The notes: generated by a model from the sequence alone, not told the origin. A stretch of DNA of 64,000 nucleotides from Kingdonia uniflora (GCA_014058105.1 JACGCM010001692.1:310001-374000), one strand, 5' to 3'. Positions 22,206-34,169 are shown, counted from the stretch's first letter. Numbers and translations are program-made.

Positions 22206-23611
22206 GATTGAGGTTTAATTTATTTTCATCCAACTTTTACTCAGTTTGGGGGTACCATATTACGTCTGGCTGAAGACAGTAAACTTGGCGCTATCTAGGA
22301 GGTAACCCCTGTCACATCAGGTACTATGTTTCACTTTTTCTTTTTCACTTATTTTATGGTATGTTCTCAAATATTGAGGATACTGTTTCTTTCTAGTTTG
22401 GGGTTAGAGAAAATTGTTTGCTTTTTGTTACATTTTATAGAAAAGTAAGGACATTCTTTTAGTTTATGAGATTTTTATTGAAAATTTTCATAACTTAGGA
22501 TCATCTGGTCATGCCACAAAAATTTTGATCATAAAAACTGATAAGTTACAACGTTTATCAAATATGTGCCTAAAATACTTTGGTTCTTTATCTTAAGCTA
22601 GATGCACTACCATTTAATTAGTAAGAATTCAAGTTGTTTGATATTTCTCGCAACATTGCACTTCACATTAATCTTTGCATTTATTACTTTTGATAGAATT
22701 TTGACCAATCTAAGGAAAATAAAGTATTTTAGGTAAGAATGCTCCACTACAGGGGAAATAACTGCCTAAGAATAAGTTTAGTCCTATAACCAAAATAAAG
22801 TAAGGACTTGTGTAAGCCAAATAGCTTAAAAACTTTCATGATGCAAGATATACTCGTATAATTTAGAACTGAATGAGGAAAAACTCTCACGAATCTCGAG
22901 TATAGTCATGAACTATATGTGAAAGAAGCAATGAAAAATGTTTACTTTGTAAGAATCTAGAGTCTAGGCCACGTAGGGGAACAAAACCACGACAACCTAA
23001 GCCAACTGGTCGGAATTGTCGACCGAAAACTTATATTACAGAGGCTTTACTAAAGAAAACACAAATACCAAAATAAAAGGCTTATAGTTATTTCTCACAG
23101 TAAAAGAAATGATTCAAATTCACTAAGGCACTAGTCAAACTAACTGTTAGATTTGTTTCTCGAAATACGAGACTATTGGATATTAACTCAAAAACCTCTA
23201 AATAAAGTTTTATTTGCAATATCTACTATCACAACACTAAAGGATATTAAGAAAATATTTGAAACTCTATCTAATTATTAGATAATATCTCTAGCTTGGT
23301 ATAAACTCTATGATTATATATATATTTGTGAAGGAATTAAACTTTTATGTGTTTCTTTCCATAATGTTTGTACCGTTAACAAATAAAGATGTGTCGCTAA
23401 AAATTACTTAAAAATTATTTAAATTACTAGAATGCATTTATTGACTTTTGTGGATACAGTAACTACAAACCCTCACAAAACAAAACTCATCCTATAAGGG
23501 AAACTTATAGGTTTAATGGCTTGTTGCATACGATAAATACAATCATTTTAACAACGAATGAGTAATGTTTTTATTCTTTTTTTTACTTGAGGACTAGCAA
23601 ATTTTAAATTT
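22206..23611. other. Non-coding tail of Athila element C
   Basis: About 1.4 kb between integrase and 3' LTR. It matches the corresponding tail of element D (44137-45553, opposite strand) in several places, for example CTGAAGACAGTAAACTTGG near 22275 and GAGGACTAGCAAA near 23589. No env-like frame is readable. A polypurine tract like that of element D is not preserved just before 23612. Confidence 0.65.
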
Positions 23612-23891
23612 TGATGCGTTTTATGGGCATGTAAAATGACCATTCCCTACCTTCTATTTAAAGCTTCTTAAGCCTTATTTTTATTAATAAACTAGTACTA
23701 CTCGTGATCAAGTAACGGAGAATAAGTTGACGCGCCTTCAGCGCAATCTTTTTTATCCAAGCCCAAATGCCACTTGAGAGAACCCATAAGTATCAATCGA
23801 GCACATATTTTGGAGAGTACCCAGCTAAATGACTGAGATCATCACAAATTTTGGCAAATAAATCTTGGACAAGAAAGGCACCACCCGATAT
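23612..23891 (+). repeat. 3' LTR of Athila element C, first 280 bp
   Basis: The start TGATGCGTTTTATGGGCATG corresponds to the LTR start of element D (TGATGGACACATAAAATGAC, minus strand from 44136), with the same GAGGACTAGCAAA upstream phrase. It is interrupted at 23892 by element B. The rest may lie after 42558, but I could not recognise it. Confidence 0.5.
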
Positions 23892-24471
23892 TATAATGGC
23901 CAAATTCCGTGGCTCGATACAATTAGGAATTAGCTATCACACCAATGATCCTGTAACAATATGATAATGGAAAGTAAGAAATTGAAATAGGTGTTTTTAG
24001 CGTGGAAAACCTCTGAATAGGTAAAAAACCACGACCTCGTGAGGAGGATTTTTGTAAAAGTCTATTTATAGCTTTGAGTGAATATCTTTATTACAAGTGA
24101 TCTCTAGAATATAGAAATGCCTTTGATCTCGTAAATAAGAAGTTTGAGTAATTTTTATGGTCTCTATCTCTTATGAAACTTCTCCTTTTTATAGGCTTTT
24201 CCCATAGCTCTTCGTCATGCTGGAGTACGTCTCCCGAATAATGTAGTTAGTGGTGGTTGACTGAATAACTGACAAGTTTGTGGAAGACATGTATCTTTGG
24301 CTGAATAACATTTCCCGGGTTGAGCTCGATGTAGTTTCTTATGTAGTTCGTGGGGTTGGTTTAGAATGTTTGACTGGGGTGTTGTGTGCTGACATTGTGT
24401 GAACCTGAGATGGAGGTAAATCAAACTGAGTGAGCTCTATTACGAGTAAGGTCGAGTAATAAGCCCCTACA
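23892..24471 (-). repeat. 3' LTR of element B
   Basis: Shares with 41951-42558 such stretches as GGAAAACCTCTGAATAGGTA and ATTACAAGTGATCTCTA. It ends CCCCTACA at 24471; its start TATAATGGCC corresponds to TGTGATGGCC in the other copy. A minus-strand TATA box CCTATAAAAAGGA lies at 24183-24195. Divergence from the partner is large, meaning an old insertion or LTRs from two different elements. Confidence 0.8.
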
Positions 24472-24483
24472 ATCGCCCCCTCG
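24472..24483 (-). promoter_or_regulatory. Polypurine tract of element B
   Basis: The minus strand reads CGAGGGGGCGAT directly before the LTR start TGTAGGGGC. This is the expected site for priming of plus-strand DNA and fixes the polarity of the element. Confidence 0.7.
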
Positions 24484-27100
24484 CAACCGAAGACACGGGT
24501 GGCTTTGGTTGGGAAAGAACATATAACAAATTGTAATCTCGAAATGGAGCAATGATGGCATTTTGACTGGTGGAAGTTACGTGGTTTTGGGAAGTGATGG
24601 GTATTAAATGAAGGTATGGATGTGTGTGACGGTTTGAGTTTGAATAGTCGCATCTGTAATTAATGACAACGCTTAGAAAACTGTACCTGCACAATAAAGT
24701 TAGGGTTATATGAAGAGTACCTTTACTACCTTGTTTGGATAAATTCTTGCATGCGTAACGCTCTCTGAAATGGTGAAAATACGAAGTATGGTTCTTGAAG
24801 AGAGAATTACGTCTGAAGCGCAGCGGTTGAAGTTAAAGTACTTTTGTGATCTTTATCTGGAAATGGTATCTCAACGCCTGTTCCTCCGACGTATCGAGGC
24901 CTGTCGGGAGAGGAAGCGGTTGAAGCTGAGCAAGATTTCTACTGGAAGTGGAGATTTCATGTCTTCGTCTTGACGGGCGAGGAACGTTGGTCCTATCTCT
25001 ACACCCTTGCGAAAGATAGGGTTAGGGGTTCATATGCAGGGAAAGGTGTATCTGCGAGGAAGATGCATTGATTTTTTGTGGTGCCAGGGAATCTAAGGTC
25101 GGACCCTCTACATCTCTACCAACTCTGCGGTGATGGTGGTTATAGATGAGGCGGTGATTGCAGTGGAGGAGGAAAACTAGTATGAAGATTCTACTGAGGC
25201 TTTTCCATCGTGATTTTGTGCTCTGAAGATTATTCCATCTTGTTTTGTGGGAGCACACTGAGTCTAGTACTCTCATAATCCTCGCCTGGAGTTTGACTGT
25301 GCTTCATCCGAGCCATGTGAGGAGGGCTTTTTGCTGGTTCCACTACTTTCTTGGCGTCAGGGTGAAACATCACTAAAGTAAGAAGAACTGGAAAAGTTGA
25401 TGCCTCCCTGTGCCTGGTCGACCTGTAGCTTTGAACAAACTGGGAAAACTTGTTATCTGTAAAGTACCTGAAGTTCGGTGCCGGACGGATATCATACTGT
25501 TATTTTCCTATGTAAAAACTTGTTATCTATAAATCGTGTTATGAATAATATGAACAAAAATTGATTCTCACAAATTTTGTGTATAGAACCTTTCTTGATT
25601 TGTTCTGAAATGTATTAGTTGTATAACTTTTTGATAAGTGCTGAAACAACTTTCGAACTATGATGAATATAAGATCTATGCTTTAATAGGAAATGAAATA
25701 GGAATTGTAGAAATATCTTAATTCGAGCTGTTTTAAGGTCGGTAGAGATACTATGCATAAGGTCGATTGTATTATTGAGGGAATAAGTTATAATAAGTGA
25801 GTCCAAGATCTTGGGTTTCTGTCATGAGATACGAGGTAACATCTGAGTAAAAGAAGTAAGTGATTGGGAAATTTTATAAATACTGATAGGATGACTTGCA
25901 AAAGGTCAGGGGAAGGTTAGGATGGTGTGTACTCGAGCTCAGAGGATTCGTCATGCTACTGAAGGTTGACTAGCCATAAAAACTGCTGAGGTGCGAGAGA
26001 GAAGTTTTGGCTCGCTCAGTTATGATGTTGAGTTACCGATGAGGGTATGCCAACTCGAATGGCTAGATATCAGGAGTAGAGAACTTGAGTATGCTCGTTA
26101 CTTCTTTGAGTCATTCTTTCGTGTATTCATGAGGGATCCGGCAGAACGACTAAGAGTGGTAGGTCTGATTGCTGAACTGGAGATCGATTTTGAAGATATG
26201 AGGACTGGTGAATGATGTATGTTGTTAAAGCTTTTAAGATCGCGATGGGTACTGTTCAGATGTTCTTATAAATAATCTAAATGTTGGAATATGACAGAAA
26301 TAATATAAGTCAATTGGATCCTCAACAGGGGGGATCTATTTTGAAATTGTTAAGTAAGCAATTTGAATAAATTTGAATACTTGTATGATTTTGAAAATGA
26401 CGTCAATCACTACAAGTATGATAAACAAGTTCTGTGAAACAAAAATACGTGAGTGCAGAGGCTTCTAGTTTTTTGTTTGGTATAGAAAATAATATAGAGC
26501 TCTGACATCTCATAGTACAAATTATCATGAGTAAGGGGACATTGAGAAAATATATGGAAAGAGGGCAACAAAATACGTTAATAAATGAGGAGAGTTGTTA
26601 TGATGGAAAGGTGGTTTCATCGAAAAGCTACAAGGCGTCTGAAATGGAGAGTGGAAAGGGCGTCTTGGTTTTAGAATTGAGGACGGTTCATGCGAGGGGC
26701 AATAAATGCCAGTCGCATAAGAAAGAAAAGATAAATAGTTCTTCTTTGTCTCCAAACAATCGTTTTACCACAAAGGACTTGGAGAGCAATCAGAGGGAAA
26801 GGCAAAAGATCAGCGGAATTAATCAATAGTTTTCTGAAGGCGATAAACGGTTAAAGAGGGCTAAAGGTTTTGGATCACGTAGGTGGGAATACAGCAGTGT
26901 AGTGAGGAAAATGCTTGACTCTTCAGTATATTTGTATTCGGATATCGAAGGTTAGCAGAGATATGTTTGCAATATTCTTTGAAATTCTATAGTGTAAATA
27001 TATGCGTTATGCATAACTTTTAATCAGAGATATATGTTTGAGTATATAGATATATACGTATACATAGATGGGAGAATGATAAATACTTTAACCTGTATGT
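24484..27100 (+). other. Leader between 3' LTR and antisense accessory gene, element B
   Basis: This 2.6 kb probably holds the promoter and first exon of the antisense accessory gene. Two short plus-strand frames are notable: 24770-24973, with a basic segment RRIEACRERKRLKLSK, and 25991-26215, with RVCQLEWLDIRSRELEYARY. Neither matches a family I know. At 26830-26950 the sequence GTCACGTAGGTGG...ACAGCAG is shared with element E (60830-60905, opposite strand), so it is conserved between families. A final intron before 27101 is suggested by TGTATGTAG|GTCGAGC, seen in both elements. Confidence 0.45.
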
Positions 27101-30100
27101 AGGTCGAGCATGAGAGACATCTGTGTAGGTCAAAATAAATACTTTAATCTGTAGAGTCTGATTAAGATTGGTAGGTCATCTGTTAATGAGGTTTCGACCT
27201 CTGGTAGGGCGAACGAATCTGATAGCGAAGGGGAGGGAGGATTGGAGCAATTTTTAGGTTTCCCTGGTCAGTTGGTGTATTATCCTCTGGGTACTGTTGC
27301 TTTCAGAGAATTTTTTAAAGCCATGGGAGCTATAGGAGGTAAGTGGGTTAAATGTGTAGAGTTTGCCGGTAGGCAGTTTAGGGGTTGTACAGTAGCGGAG
27401 GGCAAGGAATATTTTTACCTTTTGGCAAATTTGGAAGCAGAAAAACTAGATAGGGGTATAGACGAATCGATCTCATTAGAGTATTTTGATAGAGATATCC
27501 GGAGTAACCTTACAGAGGGTTTTTTTGTGTTACCTATCTCAATTAGACTATGGGCTGTCCCTCCCCCTCACTAATTTGGCGAAGGGGGTAATGAATGCAA
27601 TTGGGGTATGCCCCATTCAAATAAATGGGAATATGTGGAAGGTCATAACTGTATGTGACCATCTGAATGATAGGTGGGAAAGGGAAAACAAAGTGAGGAG
27701 GATAACCCCTAAGGACATTTTGTAGTTTTATGGGATGATGAATTTTAAGGCCAGTGGGGGGTCGTACTTCTGTGCGAGCGTTACTAGGCATCGCTTTTTT
27801 TATCTGAATTCAGCAGGTCGAACATGGAATGACAACATCATATGGGTGAAGGGTAATTGCCTTCAAAGAGATGATGATGAATTTATGGACCTCCGATTTA
27901 AATCTGTAAAGCAAAGTAAGTAAAAAGATGCATAGATAGAATTATCGCTAGTTTCTATGATGAGTTTAGTTAATAGAAAAATGTGTTTATTGCAAGTGTA
28001 AAGTCTATAGTGGAAATGATAGAGTCTTTATTGGACGGGGTCACAGAGGAGGGGGCTGATCCCGAACTGGTCTTGGGGGAACTCGGTCTGAGTAGAATGA
28101 AGATAGTCAAAAGTTTGTCGAAAATGGTTGCAAAGGCTCAGTCTGCTAGGTCGATGGCGGGTGTTGACGATGGAACAAGGCAGATAAGCGGGGATGAGGT
28201 TCGAGCTAAGAATCTTGGGTCAGGCAGTTCAGTCAATCGAACCTTACGACGAGCAGGATATCCCGCAAGTTTCCGAAGAGATAGATAAAAAAGGATTTGC
28301 CCGTCTGTAGTACCACCGTTAGTGGTGAGGTCGCGTAAAGGAAGCGGATGAGGGTTGAGCCTTTGGGGGGCTCTGGAGAGAAGGTCGTTGAGGGGCGATC
28401 TATTTCAGGGGATAACTTCAAAGAGGTCGAGGAGAAGGCTAGGTTAGCGATTCTACAAGGAAAGGAGGACACGAACCATATGGTAAATTTATGTTATTAG
28501 ATAAAAATGTTTAATAAACTTCAAACTATTAACTGAGGTCGATATAATCTTTGCAGGTTGCTCACCTTGTCAAGGAAATTTGGCTCAGTATAGAAGAACA
28601 GGAATCTGAGCTAAAAAAAGTGAAGAATGAGTTGGAGAAAAGCCTGGCTCGAGCCAAGACCGACGCCCTGAAAGAAGTCAAGCAGCTGAAGGCCACATAG
28701 CCGTGGCGATCAGCTAGTTATAGGTTAAGGCAAAGGCCACTCTAGACGAGATGGCTGAGGAGCATGACAGACTAGGTCGTTACTTGATGCTGAAGGGCTA
28801 CTCTCAGGAGCAGGTGGATGCCATTAAAGCTAACACCTATGCTGAGGAAGAAGAGAAGGAAGCAGAAGTACTGGGAGTTGTGGACTGTTTGGATGGTATC
28901 TCCCCCCCAAACAGTGCTAGATAACCAAGGGGATGATGTTGAGCTCCCGAAAGGTGGGAGTGAGAAGGTAGGGTAGACATCTATTTTGTCTGAATATCTG
29001 TAAGTTGTAAACTTTTGTGCGGGACAGGAGCTGCTGTACGTTGACTTTGTTTATAAATCTTTTGTAGGTAGTTAAAGAGATGAGTCTCAGGATTAATGAC
29101 TTTGAATCTGGACTTGCCAGGGAAATAGAGACCTCAAAGAGAGTTGTAGGTTAGATTTGAAATAGGTTGCTCATTCTTCATGTTATACCATCTCTAAGTT
29201 AAGTAAACAGGATAGAAATGTAAGGAAAAAATCTAACGCTTTTAATACTAAGTAGGATATCAAAACTGTGTACCTGTATGCTGAAAGAGTATTAGTGAAG
29301 TGTTCATCTGAAAATGGTCCTTAAATGTTTTAATCTGAAAGTATTCGGGAACCAGACGCCTAGAGCCAAAGTATTCTCTCAAAATGTTATGTGTTTGTAG
29401 AAAGGATACTTTTTGAATTGAACTGTACTAAGACATCGTTAAATGTTATTGGTCAAATTGGATGCATCTCGCGCTTGGAGGATCACGCACTCATGTGCAA
29501 TCAGGAATTTGCGGAGTAGTTCGATAAGATGAAGGAGGCGAATGAGAACTCGGAGGATCAGTTTGTAAAAGTACACTTCAGACTAAAGAAGTTGAATCAG
29601 GTCATCTCTGATCTGACTCTTCAGGTCGAGGAGAAACATTTGGGGATTAAGAAAGGACTAGAGGATTTATCCGAGGTGACAAAGCGTGCCGAGAATCTTC
29701 AACGTCAGGTCGATGCGTTGGCTGTAAAGGGTAAGCAGGCGGATATGGCTCAATATAATATCCAGGCGTTAGAATGAACTGAGGAATTATGTCGATCTGA
29801 TATTAATAGCTGCAGGACCGAGTTGGAGAAAATGAGACAAAAATTTATTGGAAGGAATGACGAGTTAAGGGTAGCTCAAGAAAACCTATCGGCATCGGAG
29901 GCTGCAGCTGAACATTTGCAAACAGTCCTCCCTGCCAATAATATGGAATTCAGTGAAATACAGCGTAGGTGTGATGGCTTAAATGTGAGAGTTGCCAGAG
30001 TTAAAGCCGGAAGGGATCATGCCATTGCTCGTGCCAAGAAAGCTGAGGCTAGAGAGAGCTTTGGGGGAAGTAATAAAGTGAATAAGGCTCCACTAGTTCA

Positions 30101-30737
30101 AGGAGATTTCGTTAGTCTCTCAAATCGCATTAGAGAACTAGAAGGTGATGTATCCCGAATTCAGGGTCATGTTCAGTGGGGAAATGTAGACCTGAGGGAA
30201 TGTCAGCATAAGATGGATGCTGCTCTTATCTTGGAGAAAGCTTTGGAGGGCGAGATAAGAGCTAAGGATTCGCTACTGAAGAGAAATGATGATTTATTGA
30301 AGGATCTGCCTGCGAGAGAGGAGTTGGAAGTTAAACTTTGGATGTTTCATGCTCGGGTAGTAGAATTACAAGCTACGAACTTGGCTGAGTCAGAGCAGTA
30401 CATTGCAAAATTGAAAGAATACATCATTTGCCATGAAAAGATTGATGAAGAGGGAAACGCTTGGAAGGATACTTATGTCAGTGTAAAGGCACATTTTGAG
30501 AGGTTGAAGGCTAGGTTCGCAAAAGCGGTAATACCTAATGTGTCTCGATCTGATTTGTTAATGGTGATTGTTGCATACTTTGTAGAGGAAATAAAAAGGC
30601 TTGAGTTAGAACGAGATACCTTGTTCAACACTTTGTTAGATAAGGGATGCATCTGTGGAGCTGAGATAGATCGAGGCAATTGTCTGGGGGTCATGGAGAC
30701 CCAATTGGGCCCTCAAACTGCTAACTTAGTAGAATGA
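27101..30737 (+). pseudogene. Antisense intron-containing accessory gene of Tat element B
   Basis: Five exons can be read: about 27101-27915, 27997-28482, 28557-28967, 29068-29149 and about 29455-30737. Introns begin GTAAGT (27916), GTAAAT (28483), GTAGGG (28968) and GTTAGA (29150); the last acceptor is lost. Exon 1 codes for a globular domain (FPGQLVYYP, then LSLPLTNLAKGVMNAIG and FYLNSAGRTWNDNIIWVKGN) resembling the putative gypsy-type transposon family Transposase_28. The later exons encode a long coiled coil (ENLQRQVDALA, NRIRELEGDVSRIQ), ending with RLELERDTLFNTLLDKGC. Defects: a frameshift near 27540 and in-frame stops at about 29518 and 29775. It lies antisense to pol. Function unknown; extra ORFs of this kind are described in Tat elements. 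Confidence 0.7.
27242..27915 (+). other. Transposase_28-like domain in exon 1 of accessory gene B
   Basis: Domain of about 225 residues. It begins FLGFPGQLVYYPLGTVAFRE and passes a frameshift near 27540 into YGLSLPLTNLAKGVMNAIGV, CPIQINGNMWKVI, then KASGGSYF and WNDNIIWVKGNCLQRDD. Element E carries the same order (59780-60541, minus). The pattern of small and aromatic residues resembles the putative gypsy-type transposon family, found in plant proteins of unknown role. The match is by eye and remote. Confidence 0.5.
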
Positions 30738-30879
30738 GGGAGGGCTGCTGTGGCCCGCAAACTGAAAGATAGACCTCTTGATGATGTGGGGGAGAGCATT
30801 GCTAATACTCCACCGGTAGAAAAAATCTTTTGTAATATGATTTTGACCAGAAAATAAGTAAAAATGTTACATACACATT

Positions 30880-31790
30880 GTTATAGATGAAAGCTAGTAT
30901 GACTATTTCGTTATCATGTGTCTGGCGGGATCCTTGGTATTAAACAAATTTTTACATTCATTCTAATCGCAGAAATGTCGAGGGGTTGCTTGACCAAGTG
31001 TGAACCTTGACCCAGGCTTATAGAAATGTTGCAAACATATTGATAGAGAAGAAAGCTATTATGACCTTTGCCTTATCTTATGCCTGGTTGTGTCTTTGAT
31101 GTGAGGCAAGATTTTACACTGGTTACAATCGTCGAGCTATAGAGATTTAGCAGAACCAAGTTGTATGCTCGATCCAGCCTGTCGTTGAAGACCAAACAAG
31201 TTGTAAAAGATGAAGACTAGTATCACCTATGTCTTATCTCTTGCTCGGCTCTTTAAAGTTGATCAAGTATTTACACTTGCCTTTCTCGCAGATATGTAGA
31301 GATTCAGCTGAACCAAGTTGTATGCTCGATCCATCCTATTGGTGTAGACTAAACAAGTTATAAAAGATGAAGACTAGTATTACCTATGTCTTATCTCTTG
31401 CTTGGCTCTTTGAAGTTGGACAAGTTTTTACACTTACCTCTCTCGCTGATATGTAGAGATTCAGCTGAACCAAGTTGTATGCTTAATCCAACCTACTGGT
31501 GTAGACCAAACTAGTTGTAAAAGATGAAGACTAGTATTATCTATGTCTTATCTCTCGTTTGGCTCTTTAAAGTTGGATAAGTTTTTACACTTGCCTCCTT
31601 CGCTGATATGTAGAGATTCAGCTGAACGAAGTTGTATGCTTGATCTAGCTTACTGGTGTAGACCAAACAAGTTGTAATAGATGAAGACTAGTATTACCTA
31701 TGTCTTATCTCTTGCCTGGCTCTTTGAAGTTGGGCAAGTTTTTACACTTGCCTCCCTCGCTGATATGTAGTGGTAGAAGCCAACGAAGTT
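30880..31790. repeat. Tandem array, 157 bp monomer, about 5-6 copies, element B
   Basis: GATATGTAGAGATTCAGCTG recurs at 31291, 31448, 31605 and (cut short) 31762, a period of exactly 157 bp; a more diverged copy starts near 31132 (159 bp) and another about 165 bp before that. Each unit also contains GATGAAGACTAGTATTACC. Identity falls toward the left. The array separates the convergent accessory gene and pol. Confidence 0.9.
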
Positions 31791-31959
31791 CCTCGATCAA
31801 ACTTATAGAATATGGATTGCAAGCTAGTATTATCTATGCTTGAATCTGTAGAATGTGAATGACTGTTTTGCGAAGAGATTGACAAGATATATATAAAAAA
31901 ACTTTCATTGATAAGTTCATAATTTACATTGGATGGAGATAATAATCTCACTTTTGGAA

Positions 31960-33070
31960 TTGATAACAATCATTGAAACATGGAAATGGAGTAGTGAGGC
32001 GACTAACGATAGTATCTCTTCAGTCGCCTAGTGTTCCAAAGATTCGAAATGGGGATTCCCTCTTATGTCATGAGATAGTATGATCCCAGGCCTGAGAGAC
32101 CTGTGATAATGAATTGACCCTCCTAATTGTCGGTTAATTTTCCAGCGTGAGGCTCTTTGCAATGTTGAGGAATTTTTTGTAGGACGAGATCTTTGATTTG
32201 GAAGGTACGGCTCATGACTCGGTTATTGTAAGACCTGGCTAGCATATGATGGTATCTACCTAGGTTAGCGATGGCGCATTGCCTGGTTTCATCTATCATA
32301 TTGAGGTTACAAGCCAATTCAAACTCATTTTCCTCGTCAGTTAGCACGTGATCCCGAACTGGATAATGGTATTCAGAAGGAATAACTGCCTCAGTGCCAT
32401 AAGCAAGGAGGAAGGGGGTACAACCCGCGGACTATCGAGGAGTAGTTCGATACACCCATAGGACTTGAGGTAGTTCGCGAGCCCAATTGCCTTTTTTCTG
32501 TGAATAAAACCATTTTTTGAGTCCATCCACGATGGTTTTGTTGGTGATTTTAGCTTGGCCATTGCCTTAAGAATAGTATCGATTTGATGGTGAATGGATG
32601 ATATTGGGGTAATTTAGAAAGGTTATGACTTTTTCTCCCACGAATTGGGGCCTGTTATCGATGCGAATTAGGTAAGGGCACCCGAATCGAGTGATTATGT
32701 GGTTCCAGATAAAATTGATGACCTCTTCTTCTCTAGTTCGACATAGTGGAATTGCTTCTACCCATTTTTTAAAGTAATCGGCAGCTACAAGTAGGTGGTG
32801 GTGATTACCTGGAGTGTTAGGGAATTCGCCGACGAGGTCTAGTTCCCATATTTTGTATAGCCAGAAAGCTTTGCTTGCATGGAGCTCAAGCGCAGGGACG
32901 CGTATCATATTTCTATGTCATTGGAAAGTATCACATTTGTGGGAATATTCCTCTGCTTGCTTGCACATACCGGGCCAGAATACTCCTTTAGTTATCGCTC
33001 TGTTTGCTAATAACCTACCTGCGGCGTTGGAGCCACAAGTTCCTTCATGTAATTCGCGAAAACAACTTGT
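31960..33070 (-). pseudogene. Integrase, Tat element B module B1
   Basis: Minus strand, right to left: YWQTER-like zinc-finger remnant (about 33000), WELDLVGEFPNTPG with the first catalytic Asp (about 32840), RIDNRPQFVGEKV with the second (about 32660), and [11 protein letters not shown], in which Lys (32549-32551) stands exactly 36 residues after the second Asp, where Glu is expected. The codon before GNGQ is a TAA (32567-32569). The C-terminal part continues with DETRQCAIANLGRYHHMLAR (about 32280). Broken by frameshifts and, with this Lys, catalytically dead in any case. Confidence 0.8.
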
Positions 33071-34169
33071 CTTCTTTTGATTTCGAGAGGAACTTGAGGT
33101 AAGGCCCTATAACGGATAGACAGTAAAGCATTCCATTCTGAGTAATGTAATGTTTTGAGTTGTTGATCAGCTGTCTGTGTTCTTTCGAATCTGTTAGAAG
33201 TGGTCTGTTGCATTTGTTGTCGATACCGAGGTAATCTAAGAAAGGCTTTTGCCAATCGTCGTTTCCACCTTTATCGCCCCCAGTATTGATTGTGTATACT
33301 GATATATGATCAATGATGGGGGTTGAAATGATTTCGATCTGGAGATATCGAGCCTCTGTACCCAAGACCCCAGTTAGATATGCCAAGAAATCAGCGTGTC
33401 TGTTCTCCCCTAGAGGAAGATATTCGAGAGTCGCTTTCACGAACTTACTCATCCTATCTGCAGCGAGGGCTGCGTATTCGATCATCTTTCCATTCTCCTT
33501 GTACTGCTCGAAATTATGATGAACGATGCGTAATGAATCTGTATGAACTAAGAGTTCAGCTTTTGATTTTGAGAGGCACTTGAGGTAAGGCCCTATAGCG
33601 GATAGACGGTAAAGCATTCCATTCTGAGTAATGTAATGTTTCGAGTTGTTGATCAGCTGTCTGCGTTCTTTCGGATCTGTTGGAAGTGGTCCCTTGCATT
33701 TGTTGTCGACATCGAGGTAATCTAAGAAAGGCTTTTGCCAATCGTCGTTTCCACCTTTATCGCCCCCAGTATTGATTGTGCATACTGATATGTGATCAAT
33801 GATGGGGGTTGAAATGATTTTGATCTGGAGATATCGAGCTTCTGTACCCAAGACCCCGGTTAGATACGCCAAGGAATCAGCGTGTCTGTTTTCCCCTAGA
33901 GGAAGATATTCGAGAGTCACTTTCAGGAACTTACTCATCCTATCTGCAGCGAGGGCCGCGTATTCGATCATCTTTCCATTCTCCTTGTACTGCTCGAAAT
34001 TATGATGAACGATTAGTAATGAATCTGTATACACTAAGAGTTCGGGGATGTTGAGGTCAAGAGCGAGGTCGAGTCCGTGAATGAGAGCTTCATATTCAGA
34101 AACATTATTTGAGGCCTCAAAATTCAGGCAGATTGATTTCTTAATTTTTTCATTTGAAGGGGTAGCCAA
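33045..34169 (-). pseudogene. Archaeal-type RNase H to zinc-finger region with in-frame duplication, B1
   Basis: A 374-codon open stretch. It begins in the aRNase H: NFEASNNVSEYEALIHGLDL (catalytic Glu), ELLVYTDSLLIVHH (Asp), then LGENRHADSLAYLTGVLG (His and Asp), and the spacer before integrase (TDPKERRQLINNSKHYITQN). The segment from LLVYTDS to LSKSKA is then repeated in frame as LLVHTDS to LSKSKE: 162 residues, from a 486 bp tandem duplication. The frame stays open through both copies although the neighbours are broken, so the duplication may be fairly recent. Confidence 0.8.
33074..34041 (-). repeat. In-frame tandem duplication, 486 bp
   Basis: Two copies, about 33074-33555 and 33556-34041, offset 486 bp (TCGAAATTATGATGAACGAT at 33508 and 33994). 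They differ at roughly one base in 25-30 by eye. The junction lies in a shared TTTTGATTT.GAGAGG phrase. Confidence 0.9.

Larger units (their letters stand above)
9354..23891 (+). mobile_element. Athila-clade Ty3/gypsy retrotransposon C, nested and degraded
   Basis: Plus-strand order: gag (about 9440-11360), protease (11564 on), reverse transcriptase (interrupted at 13059 and 17342), RNase H, integrase (to about 22205), a 1.4 kb non-coding tail, and the start of the 3' LTR (23612-23891). Motifs match the Athila clade: DLGVSVSLIPYS protease, [15 protein letters not shown] in RT, and a [11 protein letters not shown] integrase C-terminus. Its 5' LTR must lie left of Tat element A, outside the window. 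Element B cuts its 3' LTR. No env-like ORF is visible. It shares its family with element D. Confidence 0.85.

Noticed and set aside
22206..23611. Env-like gene of Athila elements
   Set aside because: Position is right, but no frame of any length and no membrane segments are readable here or in element D.
23887..23891. Target-site duplication of element B
   Set aside because: GATAT on the left and ATAAC on the right do not match, so no duplication can be claimed.
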